A DNA stretch of 64,000 nt, from assembly GCA_016719885.1 (NCBI GenBank), contig JADJYF010000020.1, forward strand, positions 62,001 through 126,000, given 5' to 3'. This stretch comes from Pseudomonadota bacterium. Lineage in GTDB: Bacteria > Pseudomonadota > Gammaproteobacteria > Ga0077536. Below, one piece after another: positions 17,772 to 27,246 of the stretch. The position numbers were made by a program, and so were the translations under genes. The notes below the pieces were generated by a model. That model saw nothing but the letters and a program-made list of their open reading frames with translations, did no database searches and was not told where the DNA came from. The first letter of the stretch is position 1. Each line of letters starts with the position of its first letter.

Positions 17772-20203
17772 GTCAGCGCCTCGCCAGCCGCGGCGCCGCC
17801 CTGGCCGAACTGGCGCCTGGCCTGCGCGAAGCTCGCCAGCTGCTCGACCACGCGACGGTTGAGGGAACCCTCGGGATAGCTGCCGTCGGCATCGGGCGTA
17901 CCGGCCTCCATGCCGGTCAGAAGCGTGATGCCTTCATCGATGCTGTTGACGGCGTGGATGTGAAAGCGGCCGGCGGCGACCGCTTCGACCACGCGCGGAC
18001 GCAGCATCAGGTGCTTGACGTTGGCGGCCGGGATCAGCACGCCCTGGCTGCCGGTCAGACCGCGCGCGGCGCACACGTCGAAGAAGCCTTCTATCTTGTG
18101 ATTGACGCCGCCGATGGCCTGCACGTCGCCGAATTGATTGACCGAGCCGGTGACGGCGAGGTCCTGGCGCAACGGCACCTGCGCCAGCGCCGACAGCAAC
18201 GCGTAGAGCTCGGTCGATGAAGCGCTGTCGCCATCCACGCCGCCGTAGGACTGCTCGAAAGCCAAGGTCGCGGCGAACGAGGCCGGCGCCCATTGCGCAT
18301 AGCGCGCGGCGATGTAGCCGGCCAGGATCATGACGCCCTTGGAATGCAGTTCACCGCCGAGTTCGGCCTCGCGTTCGATGTCGATGACGGTGCCGCCGCC
18401 GAGGCTGACGCGCGCACTGATGCGGGACGGCTTGCCGAAAGCCTGGTCGCCGACGGCCATCACCGCCAGGCCATTGATCTGGCCGATGCGCGTGCCGCTG
18501 GTATCGATGAGCAAGGTGTCGCGCAGGATCTCTTCCTGGATGCGTTCCGAGATGCGGCCCTTGCGCCACGCCTGGCGCTCGATGGCCTGCTCGACGTCGG
18601 CGCGTTCGATTGCAGCGACGCCGCGCTTGCGCGCCCAGTAATCCGCCTCGCGCACCAGGTCGATGGCGCGGCGCAATTCGGTGGACAGCTTGTCGGCGTC
18701 TTCCGCCCAGCGCGCCGCTTCCTCGATGACGCGCGCCACCGCGTCGCGCACCAGCGGCAGCAGCGCATCCTTGCGCGCGGCACCCGCCACGAGGCGCGCG
18801 AACTCCAACTGCGCGGCATCACTGCGTGAAGTGCGGTCATCGAATTCGGCGACCACCTTGAAGAAGTCGTCGAACTCCGGATCCATCTCGCGCAACAGGT
18901 AGTACAGGCGCGGCGCGCCGATCAGGATGACCTTGAGCTTGACCGGGATCGGCGCCGGCTCCAGCGACACCGTCGAGGCAAAGCCATAGGCCTGTTCCAG
19001 CGGCACGATGCGTATGTGGCCGTTGCGCAGTGTTTCCTTGAGCGCGTCCCAGGCAAACGGCTCGGACAACAGGCGCAGCGCGTTCATGACCAGGTAGCCG
19101 CCGTTGGCCTGGTGCAGGGCGCCGGCGCGAATGAGCTTGAAATCGGTGGTCAGCGCGCCGAAGCGCGCGCGGTGTTCAATCTTGCCGAGCAGGCGTCCGT
19201 AGGACGGCCGCTCTTCGATCACCACCGGCGCGCCGTCCTGCGGTTCGCGCGACACCAGCACGTTGATGCCGTAGCGCCGCTGCACGCGCGAATCGCCCGG
19301 CTCCTCGCCATCCAGATCGAGGCGCAAGGGCATGCCGGCCGCCTGCCCTTCCGGCTCGCGCAGCAGTTCGTAATGGCTGGTCAGATCGGCGCGCATCATT
19401 TCCAGGTATTCACGCGCCGCCGGCACCGCCTCGAACTCGGCATCGACTTCCGCCACCAGCCGTCGTATGGCGAGATCGGCCACCTCGTGATCGAGTTGGC
19501 GGATGCGTTCACGCGCGCCGCGCAAACGTTCGGGGGTGTGCTGCATGGTCTCCTGGAACAGCTTGCCGACTTCCTCCACCGCGTTCTGCAAGGTCGCCTG
19601 CTGCTCGGCCGTGAGCTTCTCGAATTCCTCGGGCCCGAGCACCGCGCCATTGACCACCGGCGCGAACACCATGCCGTTCGGTGTCTGCATGATGCGGATA
19701 TTGCGTTCGCGCGCCGCCTGCTGCACCTGTTCGAAGGCGCGGCCCTGGCTTTCCTCGAACTCGCGTTCGATGCCCTGGCGACGATTGCGATATTCCTCGC
19801 TGCCGAAGGCCGCGCCGACCGCCGCCTGCACTTCGACCAGGCAGCGCTCGACCGCCTGCGCCAGGCGTTTGCCGACGCCGGCCGGCAGCGCCAGGGCGCG
19901 CGGGCGCGCCGCGTCGTTGAAGTCGTTGACGTAACACCAGTCGGCGGGCGCCGGATCGCCGGCCGACAATTGCTTCAAGAAATCGCCGACGAAGCTGCGG
20001 CGGCCGGTGCCGGCCGGCCCCATCACGAACAGGTTGTGGCCCGGCAGGCGCATCTCGACGCCGAAGCGGATCGCTTCGATGGCGCGCTGCTGACCGAAAG
20101 GCGCGCTGCCGTCGTCGAGTTCGGCGGTGGTGGCGAAAGGCAGGGCGTCCGGCGCGCAGGCGCGATACAGCGCGACGGGTGCCAAGGCGGTGGTAGCGGT
20201 CAT
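17768..20203 (-). CDS. Lon-related AAA+ ATP-dependent protease (LonB/C-like, AAA_32 type)
   Basis: 811-residue ATPase-protease. The N-terminal part has the AAA_32 P-loop MGPAGTGRRS (Arg in place of the usual Lys, typical of this family); a large helical insert follows with a coiled-coil (about residues 180-260). The C-terminal Lon protease domain shows GDSASSTELYALLSAL with the nucleophile Ser and GGVNHKIEGFF with the partner Lys. ATG 20203 is preferred: GGGGAGAG lies upstream and the family begins with a region around ALPFATTAEL; the frame is open 60 residues further. It degrades misfolded or regulatory proteins in the cytoplasm; substrates unknown. Co-translated with the USP-like gene. Confidence 0.87.
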   Translation of the reverse strand: MTATTALAPVALYRACAPDALPFATTAELDDGSAPFGQQRAIEAIRFGVEMRLPGHNLFVMGPAGTGRRSFVGDFLKQLSAGDPAPADWCYVNDFNDAARPRALALPAGVGKRLAQAVERCLVEVQAAVGAAFGSEEYRNRRQGIEREFEESQGRAFEQVQQAARERNIRIMQTPNGMVFAPVVNGAVLGPEEFEKLTAEQQATLQNAVEEVGKLFQETMQHTPERLRGARERIRQLDHEVADLAIRRLVAEVDAEFEAVPAAREYLEMMRADLTSHYELLREPEGQAAGMPLRLDLDGEEPGDSRVQRRYGINVLVSREPQDGAPVVIEERPSYGRLLGKIEHRARFGALTTDFKLIRAGALHQANGGYLVMNALRLLSEPFAWDALKETLRNGHIRIVPLEQAYGFASTVSLEPAPIPVKLKVILIGAPRLYYLLREMDPEFDDFFKVVAEFDDRTSRSDAAQLEFARLVAGAARKDALLPLVRDAVARVIEEAARWAEDADKLSTELRRAIDLVREADYWARKRGVAAIERADVEQAIERQAWRKGRISERIQEEILRDTLLIDTSGTRIGQINGLAVMAVGDQAFGKPSRISARVSLGGGTVIDIEREAELGGELHSKGVMILAGYIAARYAQWAPASFAATLAFEQSYGGVDGDSASSTELYALLSALAQVPLRQDLAVTGSVNQFGDVQAIGGVNHKIEGFFDVCAARGLTGSQGVLIPAANVKHLMLRPRVVEAVAAGRFHIHAVNSIDEGITLLTGMEAGTPDADGSYPEGSLNRRVVEQLASFAQARRQFGQGGAAAGEALT

Positions 20204-20418
20204 GCGTGCAATCTCTCCCCGGTGCCGCGCGGTCGCGCGCCCGTGCAGCTTAACCGCATCGCGGCCGGACTCGCTGATCGATATCAAGGCCGGGCCGCCA
20301 CTTGCCCGCGGCCACCGTGCGTCCATTAGAATCGCCGCTTGGTTCGACGTAGTACGCGCCGCCCGACCGAGCGTGTCGGGCACAGGCGTGTTCCCTTGCA
20401 GCGCTGGAGCAGGTTTTC

Positions 20419-22044
20419 ATGACAACGACACAGGGCGGCCCCGCGGCCGCGGCCAGGAATGTGGATGCAGTGGTGATCGGGGCCGGTTTCGCCGGCCTGT
20501 ACGCGGTCCATCGCCTGCGCGAAATGGGGCTCTCGGTGCAGGGCTTCGAACGCGGCAGCGGCGTCGGCGGCACCTGGTACTGGAATCGCTATCCCGGCGC
20601 CGGTTCGGATTCCGAGTCGTGGGTGTATTCCTATACCTTCTCCTCGGAACTCGAACAGGAATGGACCTGGAGTTCACGCTTTCTGCCGCAGTCGGAGATC
20701 CTGCGCTATCTGCAGCACGTCGCCGAACGCTTCGATCTCAACCGTTCGTTTCAATTCCATACCGCCGTCAACGGCGCGAGCTATGACGAGGCGAGCAATC
20801 GCTGGCTGGTGAAGACCGACAAGGGCGACACCCTCGCCGCCAGCTACCTCATCACCGCCGTCGGCTGCCTGTCGGCCGCCGCGGTGCCGAACATCGCCGG
20901 CCGTGACGACTTCAAGGGCCGCTGGTATCACACCGGTGAATGGCCGCACGAGGGCGTCGACTTCAGCGGCAAGCGCGTCGGCGTGATCGGCACCGGCTCG
21001 TCCGGCATCCAGGCCATCCCCGTCATCGCGCGCCAGGCCAAGCACCTGACGGTGTTCCAGCGCACACCGAATTTCAGCGTGCCGGCGCGCAACCGCGCGC
21101 TGACGCCCGAGGAAGTCGCGAACCTCAAGCGCAACATCAAGGAGATCCGCGAATTCTGCCGCTGGTCGACCATCGGCCAGCCCTATGACTTCCAGAACCA
21201 GAACGCACTGGACCTCGACGCCGACACGCTGCGTCAGCAACTCGAAGCGAATTGGCGCAAGGGCGGCTTCGAATGGATGTTCGGCGGCTTCCCCGACATG
21301 CTCTACGACCAGCGCGCCAATGACATCGCGGCGGATTTCGTGCGCGAGAAGATCCGGCAGACCGTCAAGGATCCCAAGCTCGCCGAGAAGCTCATTCCGG
21401 CCGGCTACCCGATAGCCACCAAGCGTCTGCCGCTCGACAGTGGTTATTTCGAAACCTTCAACCGCGACAACGTGACGCTGGTCGACCTGCGCGACACGCC
21501 TATCGAGCGCATCGTCGCCGACGGCGTGCGCACCAGCGACAAGACCCATGAACTCGACATCATCGTGTTCGCCACCGGCTTCGATGCGCTGACCGGCCCG
21601 CTCACGCGCGTCGGCATCCGCGGCCGCCAGGGCCGCAAGCTCGAGGACAAGTGGGCGGAAGGCCCGCGCACCTACCTCGGCGTCGCGAGCGAAGGCTTTC
21701 CCAATCTTTTCATGATCACCGGTCCCGGCAGCCCGTCGGTGCTCGGCAACATGCCGACCTCCATCGAGCAGCACGTCGACTGGGTGTGCGGACTCATCGC
21801 GCACCTGCGCGGCCAGGGCGCGGCGCACGCCGAACCGACCACCCAGGCGGAAGACAACTGGAGCCAGCACGTGCAGGAGCTCGCCGACGCCACGCTGTTT
21901 CCGCAGGCCGACTCCTGGTATCTCGGCGCCAACATCCCCGGCAAGCCGCGCGTGTTCCTGCCCTACATCGGCGGCTTCGGCACCTACCGCAAGCTGTGCA
22001 ACGAAGTGGCCGACAAGGGCTACGAGGGCTTTGCCATCGCTTAG
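20419..22044 (+). CDS. Type I Baeyer-Villiger flavin monooxygenase
   Basis: 541 residues. The FAD Rossmann motif VIGAGFAGLYAVHRL begins near residue 17, followed by GVGGTWYWNRYPGAGSDSES. The Baeyer-Villiger fingerprint FxGxxxHTxxWP is present as FKGRWYHTGEWP (about residues 163-174), directly before the NADPH Rossmann motif GVIGTGSSGIQ. These enzymes insert oxygen next to a ketone, turning cyclohexanone, steroid ketones or similar compounds into lactones or esters, using NADPH and O2. A weak promoter-like TAGAAT lies at 20327-20332. The kinase gene follows 27 bases later, perhaps in the same transcript. Confidence 0.92.
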   Translation: MTTTQGGPAAAARNVDAVVIGAGFAGLYAVHRLREMGLSVQGFERGSGVGGTWYWNRYPGAGSDSESWVYSYTFSSELEQEWTWSSRFLPQSEILRYLQHVAERFDLNRSFQFHTAVNGASYDEASNRWLVKTDKGDTLAASYLITAVGCLSAAAVPNIAGRDDFKGRWYHTGEWPHEGVDFSGKRVGVIGTGSSGIQAIPVIARQAKHLTVFQRTPNFSVPARNRALTPEEVANLKRNIKEIREFCRWSTIGQPYDFQNQNALDLDADTLRQQLEANWRKGGFEWMFGGFPDMLYDQRANDIAADFVREKIRQTVKDPKLAEKLIPAGYPIATKRLPLDSGYFETFNRDNVTLVDLRDTPIERIVADGVRTSDKTHELDIIVFATGFDALTGPLTRVGIRGRQGRKLEDKWAEGPRTYLGVASEGFPNLFMITGPGSPSVLGNMPTSIEQHVDWVCGLIAHLRGQGAAHAEPTTQAEDNWSQHVQELADATLFPQADSWYLGANIPGKPRVFLPYIGGFGTYRKLCNEVADKGYEGFAIA

Positions 22045-22071
22045 GCGACGAACCCGGGACCACGCACCACC

Positions 22072-23583
22072 ATGACATCAGCGCCGACGCTCGCGGCCGT
22101 GGTGGAGGCGTTTCGCGCGCGCCTCGTCGCGCGTGGCGAGGGCGCCGACGCGCGGCTGGTCGAAACCCATATCTCGCTGGTGCTGTTGGCCGGCGAGTTC
22201 GCCTACAAGTTCAAGAAGCCGGTCGACTTCGGTTTCGTCGACTTCACCACGCTCGAACGGCGCAAGTATTTCTGCGCGCGCGAAGTGACGCTCAACGTGC
22301 GCCACGCGCCGCGCATCTATCTCGGTGTCGAGACCGTCGAAGCGCTGGGCGTCACCGAGTACGCGGTACGCATGCGGCGCTTCGGTGACGAGGCGACGCT
22401 CACGCAACTGCTGGCGCGCGATGGCGTGACGGCCGAGCAGATGGCCGCCTTCGCGCGCGCCCTCGCCGCACAGCACGCCGCCGCGCCACGCGCCGACGGG
22501 CCGTTGGGCAACGCTGCCCTCGCCCGCCAACAGATCGAAGCCTGCCAGGCGGGACCGCTCGCGGCCTTGTTACCCGACGCGCTGCGCACGGCGCTGCAGG
22601 CGCGGCTCGATGCCGCCATGCCGCTGCTCGCCGCGCGCCATGCCGAAGGCCATGTGCGCGACTGCCATGGCGATCTGCATGGCGGCAACGTGGTGGAGTT
22701 CGACGGCGAGCTGCAGGCCTTCGACTGCATCGAGTTCAACGACGAGTTGCGCGTCATCGACACCCTGTCCGACGCCGCCTTCCTGTTGATGGATCTCGAT
22801 TACCACGGCGCCGCGCACCTCGCACATGCCTTCCTGAACGCCTACCTGGAACAGGCCGACGATTACGCGGGCTTGGCCCTGCTGCCCCTGTACTGCGCGT
22901 ACCGGGCCTTGGTGCGGGCCAAGGTCGCCTTGCTGCGCGCCGCGCAGGATGCCGGCGCCGCGCACGCCGCGCGCGCCGATGCCGAGCGCCACGTCGAGCT
23001 CGCGCAACGCTACCTGGTGCCTCACGGCGTCGCCGGCCTGGTGCTGACCCATGGCGTATCGGGCAGCGGCAAGAGTCATCACGCGCGCCGCCTGGCCGCG
23101 CGCGCCGGCTTCATCCACCTGCGCTCCGACATCGAACGGCGGCGGCTGGCCGGTCTCGCGCTCGATGCGCGCAGCGACAGCGCGCCGGGTGCCGGCCTGT
23201 ATGGCCCGGATATGAACGCCGCCACCTATGCGCGGCTGTTGACGCTGGCGCGCCACGCCTTGCAAGCGGGCTACAGCGTGGTGGTGGACGCGACCTTCCT
23301 GACCGTCAAGGAGCGCGCGCCGTTCCTGGAACTTGCCGCCGCGCTGCGCGTGCCGCTGCACATCCTGGCTTGCCGCGCGAGCGATGATGAATTGCGCCGT
23401 CGCGTGGCAACGCGCGCCGCGCAAGGCAATGACGCGTCGGAAGCGACGCTGCCCGTGCTCGAGCGGCAGCTACGATCGATTGAAGGCTTGAACGCGCGCG
23501 AAAGCGCGCTGGCGGTCGAGGCCGACAGCCTCGATGACAGTGATGTGGCCGTGGCCGCGCTGGGGCGGCCACGGGCGCATTAA
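22072..23583 (+). CDS. Two-domain kinase: APH-like domain fused to a P-loop kinase
   Basis: 503 residues. The N-terminal half (about 1-320) is aminoglycoside-phosphotransferase-like with the catalytic loop CHGDLHGGNVV and the metal site FDCIEFND. The C-terminal third begins with the Walker A motif THGVSGSGKSHHARRLA, then LRSDIERRRLAG and VVVDATFLTVKERAPF, a zeta-toxin/gluconate-kinase-like P-loop kinase with the acceptor-side Asp. This fusion is a known uncharacterised bacterial family; the phosphate acceptor is unknown. It lies 27 bases after the monooxygenase gene. Confidence 0.82.
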   Translation: MTSAPTLAAVVEAFRARLVARGEGADARLVETHISLVLLAGEFAYKFKKPVDFGFVDFTTLERRKYFCAREVTLNVRHAPRIYLGVETVEALGVTEYAVRMRRFGDEATLTQLLARDGVTAEQMAAFARALAAQHAAAPRADGPLGNAALARQQIEACQAGPLAALLPDALRTALQARLDAAMPLLAARHAEGHVRDCHGDLHGGNVVEFDGELQAFDCIEFNDELRVIDTLSDAAFLLMDLDYHGAAHLAHAFLNAYLEQADDYAGLALLPLYCAYRALVRAKVALLRAAQDAGAAHAARADAERHVELAQRYLVPHGVAGLVLTHGVSGSGKSHHARRLAARAGFIHLRSDIERRRLAGLALDARSDSAPGAGLYGPDMNAATYARLLTLARHALQAGYSVVVDATFLTVKERAPFLELAAALRVPLHILACRASDDELRRRVATRAAQGNDASEATLPVLERQLRSIEGLNARESALAVEADSLDDSDVAVAALGRPRAH

Positions 23584-23613
23584 AAGTGTTGGCGGCGCCG
23601 CGCGCCGCGCAGC

Positions 23614-23943
23614 CTACTCGGTGAGCTGCACGTAACCGCGCTTGACGGCGTGTTCCAGCGCCGCGAACCCGTCCATGGCTTCGGTGTAGGCCTGGCGCAG
23701 ACGCGCCAGTTCCAGCGCCGCATCGGTGGGAATGCATTCGCTGTGACAGTTCTTGCCGAGATCGAGCACGGTGTACAGGTAGCGGGCGCGCAAACAGGCC
23801 ACCATTTTCACCACGTTGATGAATGCGGTCTTGGTGATGCTGCCGGTGACCGAGCTGATCTGGCTGCGGTTGATGGCGGCTATGGACTGCTCCAGCTCGT
23901 GGTGCAATCGGCGGTGGTCGAATTCGTCATCGGTACTCAACAT
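23614..23943 (-). CDS. Hypothetical protein of 109 residues
   Basis: Not recognised. A mostly helical, soluble-looking protein with two Cys in the segment DLGKNCHSECIPTD and no membrane segment or signal peptide. GAGGAG lies eight bases before the ATG, and the codon use resembles the neighbours, so it is probably real. It converges with the kinase gene and is followed upstream by a family B repeat pair. Confidence 0.6.
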   Translation of the reverse strand: MLSTDDEFDHRRLHHELEQSIAAINRSQISSVTGSITKTAFINVVKMVACLRARYLYTVLDLGKNCHSECIPTDAALELARLRQAYTEAMDGFAALEHAVKRGYVQLTE

Positions 23944-24029
23944 GCTCGGGTCTCCTCGGCGACAAAGCCCCCCCCGCGAACACGGACACAGGGGCTCTCG
24001 AGACCTTTAGCGGCAGGCTGGGGGAAAAT

Positions 24030-24113
24030 TGTAGGTGCGAATTCATTCGCACATTGAAGGGCAGGCGAGGCGTTCAGGGCGCCCACGGATGTGCGAATGA
24101 ATTCGTGCCTACA
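24030..24113. repeat. Family B palindromic repeat pair (REPIN-like)
   Basis: Units 24030-24053 (head TGTAG, arms GTGCGAAT and ATTCGCAC) and the inverted 24090-24113. The second unit has TGC for CAC in its outer arm, which breaks the local hairpin. Lies between two minus-strand genes. Confidence 0.88.
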
Positions 24114-24128
24114 GGGGCGGCCGTCGCC

Positions 24129-25691
24129 CTAGTAGCGCCGCTCCTCCAGCGGCGGCGGCGAATACTGGTAAAGCCAGGTTTCGCTCAAGGGCACGCCGTC
24201 GAACTCGAGGTAGAGCTTGATGTTGATGGGGTCGGTGGATTCGTCCGGCACCAGGTCGAAGATCGCACGGTAGCCGCCAATCGCATCCAGCGGGCGGCAC
24301 GAGGCGGTCTCGAAGCTGCCGCGCGACAGTTCCAGTTTCAGGTCGAGCTTGGCGTCACGCGCCAGCAACGGCAGCTTGCCGCCGGCGAAATCGATGGCGA
24401 AGCGCCACGAGAATTTCTCGCGCTTGTTGCCCACCACGCCGCCGATACCGGTGCGGGTCGCCACCACGCTCGCGAGGTGGGTGGTCACCGGCGGCTTGTG
24501 TCCCCAGTGCAGACGATAGCCGTACAGCACCTCGTCTCCGGCGGCGGGCGCCTTGTCGGGGTGCCAGAAGGCGACGATGTTGTCCGAGGTCTCGTCGGCG
24601 GTCGGCAGTTCGACCAGCACCACGCCACCCGCGCCCCAGTCGCCCTTGGGCTCCACCCACACGCCGGGCCGCCGCTCGTAGAACACGCCGTCGTCCTGGT
24701 AGTGATCGAAGTTGCGATCGCGCTGCAACAGGCCGAAGCCGCGCGGCGCATGATCGCTGTACTGGTTGTAACGCAGGTGACGCGGATTCTCGAGCGGCCG
24801 CCAGATCCACTCGCCGTTGCCGGTCCACATCGCGAGCCCGTCGGAATCATGGATCTCGGGACGGATGTCGTTGGCCAGGCGCCGGTCGTTCTCGCCGGTC
24901 TGGTACATGCTGGTCAAGGGCGCGATGCCGATGCGCTCGATGGTCTTGCGCGGATACAGCGCGGCATCGATGTCCATCACCATGTTCTCGCCCGGCACCA
25001 TTTCGATGCGATAGGCGCCGGCGCAGCTCGGTGAATCGAGCAGCGCATAGATCACGAGGTGAAAGCCGCCGAGCGGCGGGCGCTCCAGCCAGAAGTGCGT
25101 GAAGTACGGAAACTCCTCCGGCGTGTCGATGCCGGTGTCGATGGCCAGCCCGCGCACCGACATGCCGTACTGCCGTTCGGCGCCGACCGCGCGGAAGTAG
25201 CTCGCGCCGAGAAACGCGGCCACGTCGATGTCGGGATTGGTCTCGTCGATGACGCGGAATCCGGCGTAACCGATGTCGGGACTGAACTGGCTGCCGTCGA
25301 TGCCGCTCTTGCTGAAATCGAAGGCGGCCGGGTTGTAGGCAATCGGCGTGGCGTTGCCGTCCACCACTTCGAACAGGTGCACGGGACGCTTGAAGATGAA
25401 GCCGGGATGGAAGAAGCGCACTTCGAGACCGCGCTTCTCGCCATGCCACAGCGAATGATCCGGCCGGTAGTGAATGAGCTGGTAATGCGCGTAGTCGACA
25501 TCGAGCAGCGCTTGCGGCAGCTCGCCCTGGTGCTCGTCGTAGGCCTGGCTGGCGAGGGTCCGCGCCTGGCCTTTCAGCCACGCGTAGTCGAAGCCTTGGG
25601 CGGGCGGTGCGGGCAACACCAGGGAGGCCGCGGGGAGATTGCGCCAGGCGCCGGCCAGCGCCATGAATTTCAACAATGAACGGCGATGCAT
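24129..25691 (-). CDS. opgD: Periplasmic glucan biosynthesis protein OpgD (MdoD)
   Basis: 520 residues, the usual size for OpgD/OpgG. The N-terminus MHRRSLLKFMALAGA is a twin-arginine signal, which separates Tat-exported OpgD from Sec-exported OpgG. Conserved segments include GLEVRFFHPGFIFKRPVHLF, YFTHFWLERP and HFWLERPPLGGFHLVIYALLDSPSCAGAYRI. The protein acts in the periplasm on the beta-glucan backbone of osmoregulated periplasmic glucans, usually with the OpgH synthase, which is not in this window. Monocistronic by its spacing. Confidence 0.92.
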   Translation of the reverse strand: MHRRSLLKFMALAGAWRNLPAASLVLPAPPAQGFDYAWLKGQARTLASQAYDEHQGELPQALLDVDYAHYQLIHYRPDHSLWHGEKRGLEVRFFHPGFIFKRPVHLFEVVDGNATPIAYNPAAFDFSKSGIDGSQFSPDIGYAGFRVIDETNPDIDVAAFLGASYFRAVGAERQYGMSVRGLAIDTGIDTPEEFPYFTHFWLERPPLGGFHLVIYALLDSPSCAGAYRIEMVPGENMVMDIDAALYPRKTIERIGIAPLTSMYQTGENDRRLANDIRPEIHDSDGLAMWTGNGEWIWRPLENPRHLRYNQYSDHAPRGFGLLQRDRNFDHYQDDGVFYERRPGVWVEPKGDWGAGGVVLVELPTADETSDNIVAFWHPDKAPAAGDEVLYGYRLHWGHKPPVTTHLASVVATRTGIGGVVGNKREKFSWRFAIDFAGGKLPLLARDAKLDLKLELSRGSFETASCRPLDAIGGYRAIFDLVPDESTDPINIKLYLEFDGVPLSETWLYQYSPPPLEERRY

Positions 25692-25818
25692 GTGCGCTTG
25701 GTGTGGCCAGCGAAAGCCGGCCCGTCATTCCAGAATGGGCGGACCGCCAGATTACGGCATCCTTGCCAGCAGGCAAACCCCGCGCGTCACGTCACGCGCG
25801 CAGCGTGCCGCCGTGCAC

Positions 25819-26322
25819 TCAACCGCTGGCGCGCTCGCTCGCCATCCATCTGCGCAGGAAGCGCAAGGCGTCCTTGTTGCCGCAATCGTCGACCGCGAGC
25901 GCCTTGCCATCGGGACCATAGATCTCGATATGGGGCGTGCCGCAGATGTTGTAACTGTTCATGCGCTGCTCCATGCCCAGCGCATCGCCGAGCGGCCAGC
26001 TGATGCCGCGCTCGGGATAGTGCACGCGCATCACCACCACGTCGTTGCGCGCAGCGAGAAAGGGCGGCAGGTCGCGCTCCAATTGTTTGCAGATGGAACA
26101 GGTGTTGATATAAACCTCGACCACGGTATACACGCCATCGCCGGCCAACGACGACAAGGGCGCTTCGGCCTCGAACAGCGGCACGAAGTCCTGGCTCACC
26201 ATCGGTTTGCCGCTGCGCTCGGCGGCCGGCGCCGGCATCGAGAACGTAGTCTCGCGATGCGCGCTGAAATACCACGTGAGCGCGGCCGCGCAGGCCACGC
26301 CGAACACCGTCTTTGGAGTCAT
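25819..26322 (-). CDS. Thioredoxin-fold protein with a CSIC motif
   Basis: 167 residues. An N-terminal hydrophobic segment (VFGVACAAALTWYF) anchors or exports the protein, and a thioredoxin-like domain follows with the redox motif NTCSICKQLERDLPPFL (CxxC, about residue 82) and the cis-proline strand GTPHIEIYGPDGKALAV. A further Cys pair lies at NICG and DDCG. Probably a periplasmic thiol-disulfide protein; partner unknown. ATG 26322 puts the hydrophobic segment at the start; an earlier ATG at 26349 is possible. It diverges from the hydratase gene. Confidence 0.7.
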   Translation of the reverse strand: MTPKTVFGVACAAALTWYFSAHRETTFSMPAPAAERSGKPMVSQDFVPLFEAEAPLSSLAGDGVYTVVEVYINTCSICKQLERDLPPFLAARNDVVVMRVHYPERGISWPLGDALGMEQRMNSYNICGTPHIEIYGPDGKALAVDDCGNKDALRFLRRWMASERASG

Positions 26323-26447
26323 GTTGAATTCCACGCACCTGCACGCCAAGCCTTGCCACCCGGCGACGGTGGACGCACCGCGCCTGGCACGCCCAGGCGG
26401 TAGCGGCGTGGCGGCACGCGTGCTTGAACACCCGCGAGGTCCCGGCC

Positions 26448-27239
26448 ATGAATGACGACGATATCCGCCAGCGCGCCGCCGAACTGATGGCCGCCCATGC
26501 CGCGCGCCAGCCCTTCACGCCGTTCACGGCCGACGCGGCCCTGCCCTCCCTCGCCGACGCCTACGCGGTGCAGCGCACCTATGTCGCCAGCCTCGCGGCG
26601 CAACTCGACACGCACATCGCCGGCTACAAGATTGGCCTGACCTCGCCGCGCATGCAGGCCATGTGCGGCATCGACAGCCCCATCGCCGGCCGCGTGCTGG
26701 CCTCGCGCCTGCTCGGCGACGGCGCCTGCCTGCGTCGCGCCGATTACGGACGCCTCGGCATCGAGTTCGAGATCGGCGTGCGCATGGGCGCCGACCTGCC
26801 GGCCGCCGCCGCGCCCCACGACTTCGAGCGCGTGGCCGCGGCGGTGGCGGCGGTCTGCGTGGCGGTGGAAGTGGTGGACGACCGCGCGGCGCAATACCAG
26901 GGCCTGGACATGGCCTCGCTGGTCGCCGACAACTCGTGGAACGCGGGTGTGATCCTCGGCGAGTGGCAAAGCCGCTGGCCCAATCTGCCGGACCTGCTCG
27001 GCGTGGTGAGCCGCAACGGCGTGACGGTCGACCAGGGCCACGGACGTGACGTGCTCGGCCATCCCTTCCACGCCTTGACGTGGCTGGCCAACCACCTCGC
27101 CGACAGCGGCGAGGGCTTGCGCGCCGGCGACGTGGTCGCCACCGGCAGCATCGTGCCGACGCGCTTCCCGCTGGAAGCGGAACAGTATCGCTACAGCATC
27201 GCCGGCCTCGGCGCGCTGTCATTTTCAATAGTCGATTGA
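26448..27239 (+). CDS. 2-keto-4-pentenoate hydratase / fumarylacetoacetase-fold hydratase
   Basis: 263 residues of the MhpD/DmpE/HpcG type. Conserved parts: AYAVQRTYVASLAAQ, GYKIGLTS, GIEFEIGVRMGADLP (metal-binding Glu residues), ALEVVDDR-like VAVEVVDDRAAQ and DVVATGS. These enzymes add water to 2-hydroxypentadienoate or decarboxylate related acids late in meta-cleavage of aromatic rings. No other meta-pathway gene is adjacent. Start at 26448 has GAGG eight bases upstream; a start 8 codons earlier is less likely. The methyltransferase gene follows after 7 bases. Confidence 0.85.
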   Translation: MNDDDIRQRAAELMAAHAARQPFTPFTADAALPSLADAYAVQRTYVASLAAQLDTHIAGYKIGLTSPRMQAMCGIDSPIAGRVLASRLLGDGACLRRADYGRLGIEFEIGVRMGADLPAAAAPHDFERVAAAVAAVCVAVEVVDDRAAQYQGLDMASLVADNSWNAGVILGEWQSRWPNLPDLLGVVSRNGVTVDQGHGRDVLGHPFHALTWLANHLADSGEGLRAGDVVATGSIVPTRFPLEAEQYRYSIAGLGALSFSIVD

Positions 27240-27246
27240 CGCGACC

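Noticed and set aside
20300..20332. A sigma-70 promoter TTGCCC/TAGAAT before the monooxygenase
   Set aside because: Spacing is 19 bases and the -35 box is poor, so only the -10-like box was mentioned.
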